Source: Adiantum capillus-veneris (taxonomy: Eukaryota > Streptophyta > Polypodiopsida > Polypodiales > Pteridaceae). From it: a stretch of DNA of 64,000 bases. A model generated the notes under the pieces. That model did no database searches. It was not told the DNA's origin and saw nothing but the letters and a program-made list of their open reading frames with translations. A program made the translations under genes and the position numbers. Below are positions 1 through 9,938 of the stretch, piece by piece. Location of the stretch: positions 1,553,001 to 1,617,000 of the forward strand of contig CM043967.1 in NCBI GenBank assembly GCA_014529385.2, in the 5' to 3' direction. Each line of letters begins with the position of its first letter. The stretch's first letter is position 1.

Positions 1-14
1 TGACCGATGGATCG

Positions 15-983
15 GTGCATGCGATAGCAGGTGCAGGAGATGTGAGACTGTCATTACCGAGTGGTGCATTTTACTTGTTACGACATGTGCGCTATGTACC
101 AGATTGGACAGTGAGTTTGATCTCAATTGGTCAGCTTAGAGATTGTGGATGTCAGATTTCGCTACGAGAGCGAGATTTTGTGATGCATTTGGGTTCACTA
201 GTGATTGCAAGAGGTTCCAGGAGTGGTACACGTTACCCATTGCATGTGGATCACGGGAGAGACGGTGTTGTCTCTGTGATCATGCAGCCAGGTAGAGAGC
301 GAGAGAGCAGGCGAGTCTCTTTTGCTTGTGGGTTGCAGGATGCTTTGCATGGAGTGCAGAGCAGTGACCTTGTTGTGCAGGTTGCGTCTACGGATGCACA
401 GGTAGAGCGGGACAGCTCTAGTGAGTCACAGCAGGATGAGTCATCAAAGGTGATGACAGAGATGAATCACATGGATGCTGAGATGTCGGCTATTGTGGAG
501 TCATTTCTTGATATGCTTATGCCAGAGCTTGATGCAGATTCAGGACAGATGGATACTCTTGGTACACATGTGATATGTGGTGGGCACGAGGAGTCACTCC
601 AGAGCTCGGAGTCAGAGTGCCATGGTCTCTATGATAGGGGACAGGATTTTCATGAGTTGAGTTCTGAGTTGGAGGTGGCAGAGATTGCCAGAGTTGCATC
701 AACGTTCGGTGTCCTCATGTACGAGATGCTGATCTTGAGACCCGACATAGCAGCTGCAGTGGGAGCATTTGTAGCAGGATTGATTAGTTGTTCGATGACT
801 GATCTCGGCATAGAGCATAGGGGAGGTTTGCAGGTATTGGACCGATTCTTGCAGGAGTGCATGAGCTCTTGTAGACTCTTTGCAGAGCTTGGACCTAGCT
901 CTGTGTGGTTTCCGCAGCGGGATGTTTGTCTATCAGTAGAGCCGGATGCACTAGCTCATCGAAAGTCAGTGGACATAGGTTAA
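15..983 (+). CDS. Internally deleted Ty1/copia polyprotein derivative, 322 codons, intact
   Basis: The first ~70 residues read like the end of a copia protease region (LPSG near residue 14, then RYVPDWTVSLISIGQL, as in the usual YVPD..NLISVGQL block before GAG-pre-integrase). Residues ~231-285 read like the copia RT/RNase H connection (GVLMYEMLILRPDIAAAVGAF resembles the conserved LMY...RPDI..AVG block), and the end (AHRKSVDIG) recalls the C-terminal RNase H HIDIRYHF motif. Integrase and RT are missing between these parts, replaced by an acidic S/E/Q-rich stretch. The frame has no stop although the family normally needs ~1,300 residues. A polypurine tract and LTR follow 60-75 bp downstream. 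The ORF may begin before the window. It probably belongs to a non-autonomous derivative; whether it is translated is unknown. Confidence 0.6.
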   Translation: MHAIAGAGDVRLSLPSGAFYLLRHVRYVPDWTVSLISIGQLRDCGCQISLRERDFVMHLGSLVIARGSRSGTRYPLHVDHGRDGVVSVIMQPGRERESRRVSFACGLQDALHGVQSSDLVVQVASTDAQVERDSSSESQQDESSKVMTEMNHMDAEMSAIVESFLDMLMPELDADSGQMDTLGTHVICGGHEESLQSSESECHGLYDRGQDFHELSSELEVAEIARVASTFGVLMYEMLILRPDIAAAVGAFVAGLISCSMTDLGIEHRGGLQVLDRFLQECMSSCRLFAELGPSSVWFPQRDVCLSVEPDALAHRKSVDIG

Positions 984-1046
984 GAGAATATCTCACCTTC
1001 TATTGGTTGTACACTAGTAGATTTTGTTTAAAAACACATTGACCTT

Positions 1047-1260
1047 TAAGTGGGAGGTTGTTGGGGTTAAGGCCTATGTGCCTTGACCGATCACCCAGAT
1101 CATGCGCGTCCGTCCATTGTTACCTTATACTTATAGTGAGTATATTGTATAGGGAGAGCTGCCACTTTACAGTCTCCCTATCCACATCGTGTGTGTCTCC
1201 TTCTCTCTCTTTCACTCTCCGTCTGTGGTGCTCCCCAATCCCCTTCATCATCTAGAATCT
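1047..1260 (+). mobile_element. Polypurine tract and start of a copia LTR
   Basis: AAGTGGGAGG at about 1048-1057 is the usual copia polypurine tract, directly followed at 1059 by TGTTGGGG, the usual copia LTR start. A TATA-like stretch lies near 1130-1150. The 3' limit of the LTR could not be fixed because no second copy is in the window; the end given is a minimum. Confidence 0.6.
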
Positions 1261-1544
1261 TCTTCTATTGAGAACGAGTCTTCTTACGAAGATATGCAAG
1301 AAAAATTGTTTGCAATGTTCATTAGAGGTATTTTGCAAAGTTGAAACTGATTTTTGGAATTTTTGACTAAATATGAGAAGTACATTGAGAATTTTTGAAA
1401 GTTGAGGGGTATTTTGGGAATCTTTGGTAATGTTTTTTCCTTCTACCTCCGCACGCCGGCGTGAGCTTGTTATCCAATTTTCAAAACTTGTCTGACAGAA
1501 AGCTATTTAAGAGGAGCTCTTGGGCCGTGAATCTCTGCAGCGAG
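1261..1544. other. No gene seen; possible continuation of LTR or leader
   Basis: AT-rich, no coding frame of note, no PBS recognised. It may still belong to the copia LTR that starts at 1059. Confidence 0.4.
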
Positions 1545-1850
1545 GAGAGAACTTGAGGTTGTGAAGCTTTATAGCTAGTGTAGTTATTGCGCCAGCCGCT
1601 ATGAGGCTTTACAGTGCGTGGAGTTCTTAAACTGAGTGTCTGCAACGACATGGGGATCTACAGTGACAAGAATAGCTACAATGGTGATCGGCGATCGCAC
1701 GCCGCCGTGAGACTCTACAGAGAGTGGAGTGCTTGAGCCGATGGTCTGCATTAATGATGATTGCGCGGTCCCGTGACGCTCTACAACCAATGGACTTCCT
1801 GAGCCAAGAATATCTACAGTGATGACTGTGCCTAGATCCGCGAAGGGAGT
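1545..1850. repeat. Degenerate tandem repeat, ~4 units
   Basis: Units share the pattern GC(C)G(C)TGAGRCTYTACAG - 5-10 nt - TGGAGT(G/T)CTTRARCYGA - TCTGCA/TCTACA. Clear copies begin near 1591, 1697 and 1766, with a weaker one near 1560. The periods differ (roughly 70-105 bp), so it is an old, diverged array. Function is unknown. Confidence 0.5.
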
Positions 1851-2014
1851 GAAATTCTGCTGTAATCCCTGCTGCGTGCAATTCCCAAAAGGCATCGTGA
1901 GTTAGCCTAGAGCATGCGATTCTCAAAAGACATCGAGTGAGTTTGAGTGTGAGATAGAGAAAACAAGAGGAAAAATTTGAATTTGGTTATTGGAGCCGTA
2001 CTGTGAAGGTGTAG

Positions 2015-2178
2015 GGAATGGTCCCCTGCTGACCATTCCCTGTTCTGAGTGCTCCCGCCAATGGCTCCCGCATTGGCAGGAGCATTGAGAACAGGGAATG
2101 GTCAGCAGGGGACCATGGATGCCGGGAGCCATTGGCGAGAGCACTGAGAACAGGGAATGGTCAGTAAGGGACCATTCC
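2015..2178. repeat. Three-arm inverted repeat (two mutually exclusive hairpins)
   Basis: Arm 1 (2015-2068) is reverse-complementary to arm 3 (2125-2178) with only a few mismatches over 54 bp, and its inner ~47 bp are also reverse-complementary to arm 2 (2070-2115). Arms 2 and 3 are therefore direct repeats of one another. A transcript could fold arm 1 with arm 2 or with arm 3. GC content is higher than in the surroundings. It could be a foldback element or a small-RNA-producing hairpin; no TIR transposon signature was seen. Confidence 0.8.
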
Positions 2179-3004
2179 CGGCCGTCAAAGGTCCAGGGCG
2201 AGGGAGGCCAGACAGTGACGTGCGAACGCATTCCACGCACTGAAAGCGACGTGCTGGGAAATTACGCGCAGTGAAAGTGACATTGGAGATTACGGGGGCT
2301 GATGTGCATGCCAATCATTGGCTTTTAAAAAATACGTTACACCTGCTGATGTGTCGATTATCCAGCGGCTCAGGCAAAAAATTATGGAGTTTAATCACCA
2401 GTAAGTGTACGGTTCAGATGTGCAGCCCCCCTCCCCTGGACTTTGACGACTCGGCGACAATGTGGGAGATGGGCGCAAGTGCTACCTGAGCATAATCGAG
2501 TTCCTTAAGCAAGCACCATAGGCCGGCATGCACACAATCATCAGCAACCCTCAACCTGCCTAACAAGATGAATTCTCAAAGATACCTCTCTTCATTTCAC
2601 ACTCACAAAGTTCTCCATTAATTTGAAGTTGAGAAGTTTGATTGAATCAAACTAATCTGGATCAAGCTTGAAGACAAGTCGAAGCACATTTTTAATTTTT
2701 TGATCTTTTTAAATATTTAGAATCTCACATAATACATTCAAAAAAAATATATCTTTTTAAATATTTAAACGCGTGTAAAATTTAGGATCTAAATTGCTTT
2801 AGAGTTTTGCCCATGATCATCGATCATGATGCACAATAATAAAGGTTGTTGCAGTGCATCATTTCCCATTTATATTGTTAGGTGGAGAACTCGAGGTGGA
2901 GAATAAGGGCCAAGTGGCAAGATTTTTTATTGACCTGCTTTATATGCAAGAAGTTACACTTTGGCTTTCTTATTTCATACGATATTGAGCTCCATTAAAC
3001 CATC
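2179..3004. other. No recognised feature
   Basis: Short frames only; AT-rich from about 2680. Nothing recognised. Confidence 0.5.
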
Positions 3005-3830
3005 TTGAGTGAGCCTGCAATTGACTATGGCTACCATTTATGGACCATAGCGTGGCCACAAGCTTGTCCTTATACTCTAATGGGAGAGCATGTGAAGATG
3101 GAGACTATTGAAACTGCTAATGGTGAACAAATATTCCTTCTCAATCATGACCGATGTCAATCCTATAAGATTCACATTGTAGCTGAAAGAACACAAAGCA
3201 TTGGAATGTACGAGTGGTATTGGAGGAGGATAGCCAAAGGCCTGAGTTTGTTACTATCAATGAACCCACTGGTGGGTTCACTGATGCGTACCCCGTCCCG
3301 CTGGTGGGATGGGGTATGCATCTCCACATGAATCATTGGCCCGAGGTAAAGATTGCAAAGATGATATGGGAAATCAGAAGAACTGATTGAGGACGCAAGA
3401 TGACAATGTTTTGGATTCTACAAAATCGAATAGATAGAAGACGATTCACTAATGAGGGCTCACATATGATATTAAACATAGAGTTGTCGCATCATGTTTT
3501 TGGGGTCGCAAAAAATATCTTGCATTTGAGTCAAACCTTGGGGATGTTGTGAAGGATTATGTTTGGTTTTGCAATACAAGCAACATGCAAACGTGGAGGA
3601 TTCATCACATGGTGGTGGGAGCACTCGGACCTACACTAGGTGTTTGGGTGGTCACTAAGGGCACAAACCTATCTCAATTTGAGGCAAGACATCTTGAAGC
3701 TAATGAATTTGTGCTTCTTCAACATGGAATCATATGTGAAAATTTGAATGGTGGCATTAGAGTAGCAAATAGAGTTCTTAATGCCTTTCTCCCGAAAAAT
3801 AGAGATGGAAAGATTGTTAAATGGTGATCA
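3005..3830 (+). pseudogene. Decayed unknown coding segment
   Basis: Two open stretches (3005-3331 and 3549-3827) in different frames look like parts of one former coding region: a frame change near 3240 continues the reading as ...FVTINEPTGGFTDAYPV and on to the second stretch. I do not recognise a domain. It is flanked by retroelement debris and may itself be element-derived. Low confidence that it is one gene. Confidence 0.3.
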
Positions 3831-4085
3831 AAGCTATCAAAAATTTTACACCAGGGTTGATTTGGGTAGTTCCATGACTACAAAATTAATTATAAAAGGT
3901 TATTATTGTGTGCAACGAGACACACATTGTTTGTGTTAGCACAGAGGGATCAAGGGCAAAGGGAGTTAAATACTTTTTGAGATGCAACATACTTTGCTAC
4001 ACCATCCTGTAAAAAGTAACTATTGACGTCTTGATCTAGTCTGTTTTTCCACTCGGAAGTACTCGCTCGAGGATTAGGATTCCTC

Positions 4086-5428
4086 GGGATGTGAATCAAT
4101 CCGATATTGTTATTGCTTTCTTGAATGGTGACATTTTTTAGGAAGTCTATGTAACACAGCCTCGCGGTTTTGTCAAGAAAGGACAAGAGGACAAAGTGTG
4201 CAGATGTAAGAAGGCTTTGTATGGTTTGAAGCAATCTCCTCGTGCTTGGTATGAGAAATTTGACACTCATTTGGTCAAATGAGGCTTTCGTAACAGTCCA
4301 ACAGAAAGCACACTGTATGTCAAGCGTGAGGGCGATGTACTTCTCATTGTTGTTCTTTATGTGGATCATGATTTGCTGATCATTGGTCCCAATGAGGCAC
4401 ATATTAGTGAATTTAAGGCTGATTTGAATGCTACTTTCAAGATGAAAGATTTGGGAATGTTGCATCATTACTTGGGCATACAGTTTAAGCAGTGTGATGG
4501 TGGTATTGCCTTGTGTCAGAAAAGTTACATAGAGACATTGCTATGTAAGTTTGGACTTGAGGATTGCAAACATATTGCCACTCCCATGGAAACAAGTTTG
4601 AAGTTGAGTCTACATGATGTTGGTGAATTTACTAATGTCACTCTTTACCAAACTGTTGTTGGCTAGCTTGCCTCATTTATGTATGCAACACAAGGCCGGA
4701 TATTTAGTTTGCAGTCTCATAGGTCAACAGATTTATGCATAGACCAAGGTCTAAGCATTGGCAAGCAGTCGAGGATTTTTTTCTACTTGAGTGGCGCTCT
4801 GCATCTTGGCTTGTTTTATCCCAAGGGGGGATCATTCCTGCCACATTTACATGCTTTTTTGGACTCGGATTGGGTTGGTTGTTATGACACGCGAGTGTCC
4901 ACAAGTGGTTTTTGTTTCATGCTTGGCAGTTCATGTATTTCATGCTTTTTCGGACTCAGATTTACATGCTTTTTCGGACTCATATTGGGTTAGTTGTTAT
5001 GACACCCGAGTGTCCACAAGTGGTTTTTGTTTCATTCTTGGCAGTTCATGTATTTCATGGTTGAGCAAGAAGCAACCTACTGTGGCCACTTCCAATTGTG
5101 AGGCTGAGTACAGGGTAGTCTTCACAGCTACGGTTGAGTGTGTATGGCTCAGACACCGTTATGGTTAATTTGGGTGTTGGAAAAGACATTGCCAACATCA
5201 TCTACACTGACAGTCAGAGTGCATTGGCAATTGCAAGGTACCCAGTTTTTCATGCTCGCACAAAGCACATTGAGGTACATTACCACTATGTTAGGGAGAG
5301 GCTCTCAGATCAGCTTGTCTTATGTCCCAACACATGACAACCTTGCAAATCTTTTCATAAAGGCATTGTCTCATGAGAAGTTTGAAGCTTTCCACAAAGC
5401 TTTGGGCTTGCTCCCTTTTGTGGACTGA
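4086..5428 (+). pseudogene. Ty1/copia reverse transcriptase C-terminal part and RNase H
   Basis: Reads from the middle of the RVT_2 domain (DVNQSDIVIAFLNGD, then [17 protein letters not shown]) through the catalytic box, which is YVDH instead of YVDD, to DLGMLHHYLGIQ, the RNase H block (SDWVGCYD.RVSTSGFCF, then SKKQPTVATSNCEAEY) and the C-terminal TKHIEVHYHYVRERL. In-frame stops occur at GDIF*EVYV, LVK*GF and VVG*LA, and there is an internal tandem duplication in RNase H, so it is dead. The reading begins abruptly at a GGGATGT that matches, in inverted orientation, the point where the copia RT piece at 9324-9621 ends. It is followed by a polypurine tract and 3' LTR. Confidence 0.9.
4847..5060 (+). 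repeat. ~114-bp tandem duplication inside the RNase H region
   Basis: The segment with ACATGCTTTTT(T/C)GGACTC...TTTCAT(G/T)CTTGGCAGTTCATG occurs twice (from ~4847 and from ~4961), with a few differences. It breaks the RNase H frame by repeating the DSDWVGCYDTRVSTSGF part. Confidence 0.8.
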
Positions 5429-5493
5429 TCCTATCCTCATCCATGGCACTTCCCTTTCCTCTTCGTGCTAGCCCTCGTTCACCGCATCACTCC

Positions 5494-5733
5494 CAGGGGG
5501 GATTTGTTACCTTAAACATGTGGTAGTGATGTGTGTGAACACACTAGAACCGCCGAGGCATTTTTTCCCTCTTCAGGAGGTTTTTTTCCCCATGCATTGT
5601 ATATACACCCATCACGCTAGGGCTATCCATATTTCCATTGCACACTAAGTAATACACTCTATGTTGTGTGCCTTGAGCTTCCTTCGTCTTCTCCAAGCTA
5701 TGTGTGTGTTTTCCTGCAACCCTTATTCCAACA
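5494..5733 (+). mobile_element. Copia polypurine tract and 3' LTR
   Basis: CAGGGGGGAT (5494-5503) is followed by TGTTACC at 5505; the LTR runs ~229 bp to TTCCAACA at 5733. A TATATA motif lies near 5600. The sequence is closely similar to the reverse complement of 28961-29190, which is the 5' LTR of the - strand copia element, so both belong to one family. Confidence 0.85.
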
Positions 5734-6665
5734 GGAACCAACAGATTGATTACTTCCAGTTCAAACCCAGATAAAGCCAAAATTAGTATATTTTAACAAT
5801 CCTAACTGTCATAAGAAATAAACAATGAAGGTCAAAATCTTCTAGGTAAATGAGTAGGCGGCTAGACCAACGTATGGCTACCACATGGCAAACGATGGCC
5901 TTAAAACCAAGAGAGCGGGAGCATGGAGCATTCATGGTGCGTATAAAAATAACTATGCAAAGGGTGAGAGATCCTGCACTTCTTTCTCAAGCAGTTGTAT
6001 GACTCACTTCTCCTCGTGCACTTCTGTGCCTTCACCGCCTACACATTCTCCTTCAACCTCTACTACTATAGCGTTTACCTCTAAGCCTAACACTGCGAGG
6101 CTGTTGTGTTTTTCTATAGAGCCACACAATTTATAGAGCAACGGGTGGAGCAAATGCAGCAGGTTTTCTCAGGGCCTCAGTAAAACACTGTAAAAATAAT
6201 TTTTCCACCAGAATGAGCGAGCACTCTTAAAGCTCTGAGATTTGGAGGTAGTTCTAGAGGCTACTCGAATGGAATTTGATGCAAGTATTATCTAGCAGGT
6301 TGTGGAGACAGTGGTTCAGAAAAAATTAATGGCAGGGAAGTTCAAGCTACAGTAGCAGCTCTAGGCCACGTGTTCAGAATGCAATACCATGTCAAGGCCA
6401 AGTTCCAACCAAACCCTAGTGAGCAAAAGAAGTTAGCAGACATCTAAAAGAAGATGCTGAGGCAACTAAGAAAAGGAAGATGGGAGCTCAGGGAGTTCGA
6501 GTGGCCACCTTACAGTAGGGGCTAGTGTATAAGTTCAGTGCAGAGGCCATCAACTTAAAGAACAACACCACCTATGTTGCTAAAAAGTATTTGGCATGTT
6601 GCTGCTCAGACTGAAACATTCAAAGGCAAAAATCAACCTAACAACATTTTTACATAATATTATGA
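5734..6665. other. No gene recognised
   Basis: One 83-codon S/T-rich frame (5885-6136) shows no recognisable motif. The stretch lies inside the segment inferred to be inverted (4.09-9.33 kb). Confidence 0.4.
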
Positions 6666-7238
6666 TTGAGCAAAAAGCTAAAGTTAAGACCCAGCACTAG
6701 CATGTGTTCAAAGCCTAGTATGTGTGACATTTCTTATACTGGGAAACTTGCATCCCAACACACACAAATGCACATAAGGTTTGCGATAAAGCGGCGAGAA
6801 AAGGGGCTGGAGCCATCTAGGTTACTGAGCAAAAGGAGAGAGTCTCAACAGAAGTCTCTTGGCTCGAAAGTTACTGCCCTACAGACAAAACTTCAAGAGA
6901 CCAAAACCAAGCTAGAGAAGGCAAGGCAAGAGATAGACCAGCTAAGGAGGGAAACAATTGTTCAAATTCATGAATTTTTCCATGATGAAATGGTATACAC
7001 CAATTTGGAGAAATTTCAGATGGTATTTCAAGATTGGAAGTCAGTCAAGTATCATAATCGGCAGGTTTTCCAACTTCCACCTCACCCCAGTCGTGTTCAC
7101 CTTTTGGATAGAGTGCCTGAATGGTTCCTAACCACTGAAGACGTTATGGCCAATCCTCACATAAAGGAACCATCCACAACTAATCTAGCAAGCCGTCAAG
7201 TTAATCTTGTAGCCGTGGTTCCTGACTACCGTATTTGA
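6666..7238 (+). CDS. Hypothetical coiled-coil ORF, 190 codons
   Basis: An open frame that starts with a non-ATG codon. Residues ~60-100 form a charged heptad-like coiled coil (ALQTKLQETKTKLEKAR), followed by a more hydrophobic part ending ...EWFLTTEDVMANPHIKEP. Upstream in other frames there is more Q/K-rich coding-like sequence (6410-6660), so it could be an exon or a gag-like remnant. I do not recognise a family. Confidence 0.25.
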   Translation: MSKKLKLRPSTSMCSKPSMCDISYTGKLASQHTQMHIRFAIKRREKGLEPSRLLSKRRESQQKSLGSKVTALQTKLQETKTKLEKARQEIDQLRRETIVQIHEFFHDEMVYTNLEKFQMVFQDWKSVKYHNRQVFQLPPHPSRVHLLDRVPEWFLTTEDVMANPHIKEPSTTNLASRQVNLVAVVPDYRI

Positions 7239-7744
7239 AAACCCCGATCCAATTCGGTCTCCCTGGGCTCGTTAACCAAGGCCGTCAAAAAATGAAAAAC
7301 TCATATGGCATTGCATGGCCGCCACTGGACTTAATTCCATCTAGTCGTCGTAACTCTTCGACCAGGCATCCAACTGACAAGCAATCACTTTTTGCTACCC
7401 TTCATGTTGAGCACTCCATTTGCAAACCTTGTCGAGCTCCAAAAACCACCTGATGGAAAACTTTCCAAAGTGGGCAAATCGGCTTGAAACCGACCCTCGC
7501 CAAACCTTCAACTGCCCATAACTTGCTCATTTGGGATCCGATTCTCAATCTAAAAGGATTGATGTGACGTCAACTTAAGCACTTCACATGTAACTGCTAA
7601 AACCAACCTTAGCCATCTATCCCCATTTGCGCTACCCGTCAAAAATCTGCAAAACCTTCTAACGTCAACCTGCCATATCTCGCACACTGTGGCTTCATTT
7701 GACAACAAGCCATCTGAACAAGATTCTACAATTTTAAAAAATCT
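7239..7744. other. No gene recognised
   Basis: One 72-codon frame without motifs. The sequence leads into the gypsy integrase remnant. Confidence 0.3.
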
Positions 7745-8340
7745 TGGTACAACATTTGATTTTACTTGTGTATTCCGTATTGAGTCTAATGGTCAAACGA
7801 AAGTCATTAATCATACCATCGTTCATAATTGAAAGCTTCTGTTTCTTGTCAACCAAGGAAATGGGGTGAGTACCTACATATTTTGCAATTTTCATATAAC
7901 AAGACCACTCGCTTTGCTACAAGTAAATCTCCATTTGAGATTGTGTATGATCACTCTCTTCCTACTCCTACTTCACGTCTTTCTAATCTTGTGCCTACTG
8001 CAGATACGTATTGCAAATTTTCATGACATTTATGCAAGTGTTCATTGCGCTATTAAGCATTCACAAGAACTTTAGAGTAAGCATGCTAATAAACGAGTTT
8101 AAGGAAGGTGATTATGTTATGCTTTGAATTGAAAATGAAGAATTAAGAGTGTTGACACCATTGTTTTTGTAAAACTTGCTCCCCATTTTTATGGTCCATT
8201 CAAGATTTCTGATGTTTAATGATGTTTCATTTTGTTTAGATTTACCTTCACACTGGCACATTCACAATGCTTTCCATATTAGTCTCTTATAAATCTTTCA
8301 AGGACCCCTACCTACACAACACATTTTTGAGGATCTACCT
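7745..8340 (+). pseudogene. Ty3/gypsy integrase C-terminal remnant
   Basis: Several frames together read the end of a gypsy integrase: SNGQTKVINHT (the usual DGQTE..N block), PRKWGEYLHILQFSYN, then TSKSPFEIVY, a diverged segment with KLAPHFYGPFKISD and DLPSHWHIHNAFHIS (the usual KLAPRFYGPF...LP....HPVFHVS). Frame changes and stops show it is a relic. No LTR was found nearby. Confidence 0.75.
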
Positions 8341-8599
8341 TCACTTGTAAATTCAAAAGAAAAACGCGTCCCTGCATAAACAGTTGATCATGAAACCACC
8401 ACCACATGCACTAGCATGGTTTGAAACCTCTACATTTTGACTTTTAAAGGCCACCTAAATTTTTTTTCAAAAACTTTCTAAACCTTATGTTCGTTTATCA
8501 CCATTTTTGTAATAGTGTTGGCATTTATGGATCTAAGATAATGCTCTTATGTTTCATTTTGTGTTTTTCTTTAAGCTAGAAGAGTGCCTTGACCTTTTC

Positions 8600-8790
8600 T
8601 TTTGTTTCTTGGAAGAGTACCTTCAGTATTTGCAGAGGGGATGGCTAGAATTATGGCGGCGAATACATGGTACGAGCCACATGTATCCTTAAGATACATC
8701 AAGGGTACAATATCTTCATCGATGATGAGTGTGACTCAGTGTAAGGACTATGGAATCACATTGGTCTTGCTATGTATACATGAATGCTCT
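8600..8790 (+). pseudogene. Possible copia RNase H-connection fragment
   Basis: LRYIKGTIS followed by CKDYGITLV resembles the copia ILRYLKGT...GL block, but the match is short and the rest is not recognisable. Confidence 0.25.
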
Positions 8791-8859
8791 CATGTTTTGA
8801 TTTAAAAATTTCTAAAGTGTATATGCAAATTTTGGCTTGTAAGTATTTTGTGGATGGAT

Positions 8860-9230
8860 TTGATTAACATTTGAAATCCTCATTGAGGTGATATGAAGAG
8901 TAATGGTATTTTTTGCGATGTTGCTCCATGTACGAAGGCAAAGCTATCCAAATTTTTCAAACCCATTATGTGGTTTTTGTTCTAATATGGTTATTATTTT
9001 AAATCCTCATGTGAGGTGCCCTAAAGGGTTATGGAAAGAGGCATCTAGCTATCCAAGTTTTTCAAATCCAAAATTCTCATGTCAGGTGCCCTAAATAGTT
9101 ACGATAAATTTTTTATATATTTCTCCATGTACATAGGGAATGGTGTCCAAAATTTCAAAAACTAGTATGTATGTTTCTATAGTGATGTGCACAAAGGGTT
9201 ATGGTATTTTTTGATGTGGTTCTTTTGATG
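8860..9230. repeat. Degenerate short tandem repeats
   Basis: Motifs such as AAATCCTCAT.TGAGGTG, CCCTAAAGGGTTATGG, CTCCATGTAC and TATCCAA.TTTTTCAAA recur three or four times at irregular spacing. It is a decayed array with no coding potential. Confidence 0.4.
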
Positions 9231-9323
9231 TGGCATAAAAACATAGACAACACAAACGATGTAGACATTCGATCGAGTTTTTCTTTGCTCACAAAATTTT
9301 GCTCGGGTTATGATAGAACTCGT

Positions 9324-9621
9324 ACATCCCAACCAAAATGAGCTGCCAATGCACATAGAAAACAAACAGTAGTCATACGACAAGTGGGAGCAAAAGTTTC
9401 TTCATAATCTATGCCTTTTTGCGGAATTTAGCCTTTTGCAATAAGTCGAGCCTTATGGCGATCAACCTCACCATCCGGCTTGCATTTCAACTTGTAAACC
9501 CACTTTGTACCAATGGCCTTTTTGCCAAGAGGCAAATCACATGAAGTCCATGTGTCATTTTCTATAAGTGCATCGTATATTCTAATTGCATGGTAGCCAT
9601 CCAATTTTTTGAATTCTGTCA
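9324..9621 (-). pseudogene. Copia reverse transcriptase N-terminal piece
   Basis: Reads DALIENDTWTSCDLPLGKKA, then IGTKWVYKLKCKPDGEVDRH and KARLIAKG, then DYEETFAPTCRMTTVCFLCALAAHFGWDV. Small indels lie upstream of DALIEN. The copia homology stops at a GGGATGT (plus-strand 9324-9330) that is shared with the start of the + strand RT piece at 4086. On its other side it is interrupted exactly at the terminal inverted repeat of the 16.3-kb element; its upstream part resumes at 25,885. Confidence 0.85.
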
Positions 9622-9654
9622 TTAGAAAATTTTGGAGGTCATTTGGAGGGCCTT
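9622..9654. repeat. Left terminal inverted repeat
   Basis: Reads TTAGAAAATTTT then GGAGGTCATTTGGAGGGCCT plus T. It matches the right repeat at 31 of 33 positions. GAAAATTT starts are seen in some Mutator-like elements, but no 9-bp target duplication is present. Confidence 0.85.
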
Positions 9655-9938
9655 ATTGAAGAGAGAGAAAAGAAGGCGCGGCCAATGAGCAGCAACCTTA
9701 CGTAACGTAGAAATACATGGAAAGCAACACAAAAATGAAAGAAAACATTTTAAAATATTGAGTTTTGTCCCATTTTCGTAAGGTAACTTCCTAGTTTTAC
9801 AAAGTAGGGCCCACTGCTAGTAGCGGCCAAGTTCATGACACCTGACTACTAATTGATAGCTAGCTCTCTCCCTTCATTAAAAGATATCCACTACCTTTAT
9901 GAAAGGCTTTCAAACCTCATTCTCCCTCCATTTTACCA

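Noticed and set aside
9617-9632. 9-bp (Mutator-type) or 8-bp (hAT-type) target duplication for the 16.3-kb element
   Set aside because: The bases outside the two inverted repeats do not match over 8 or 9 positions; only TA is shared.
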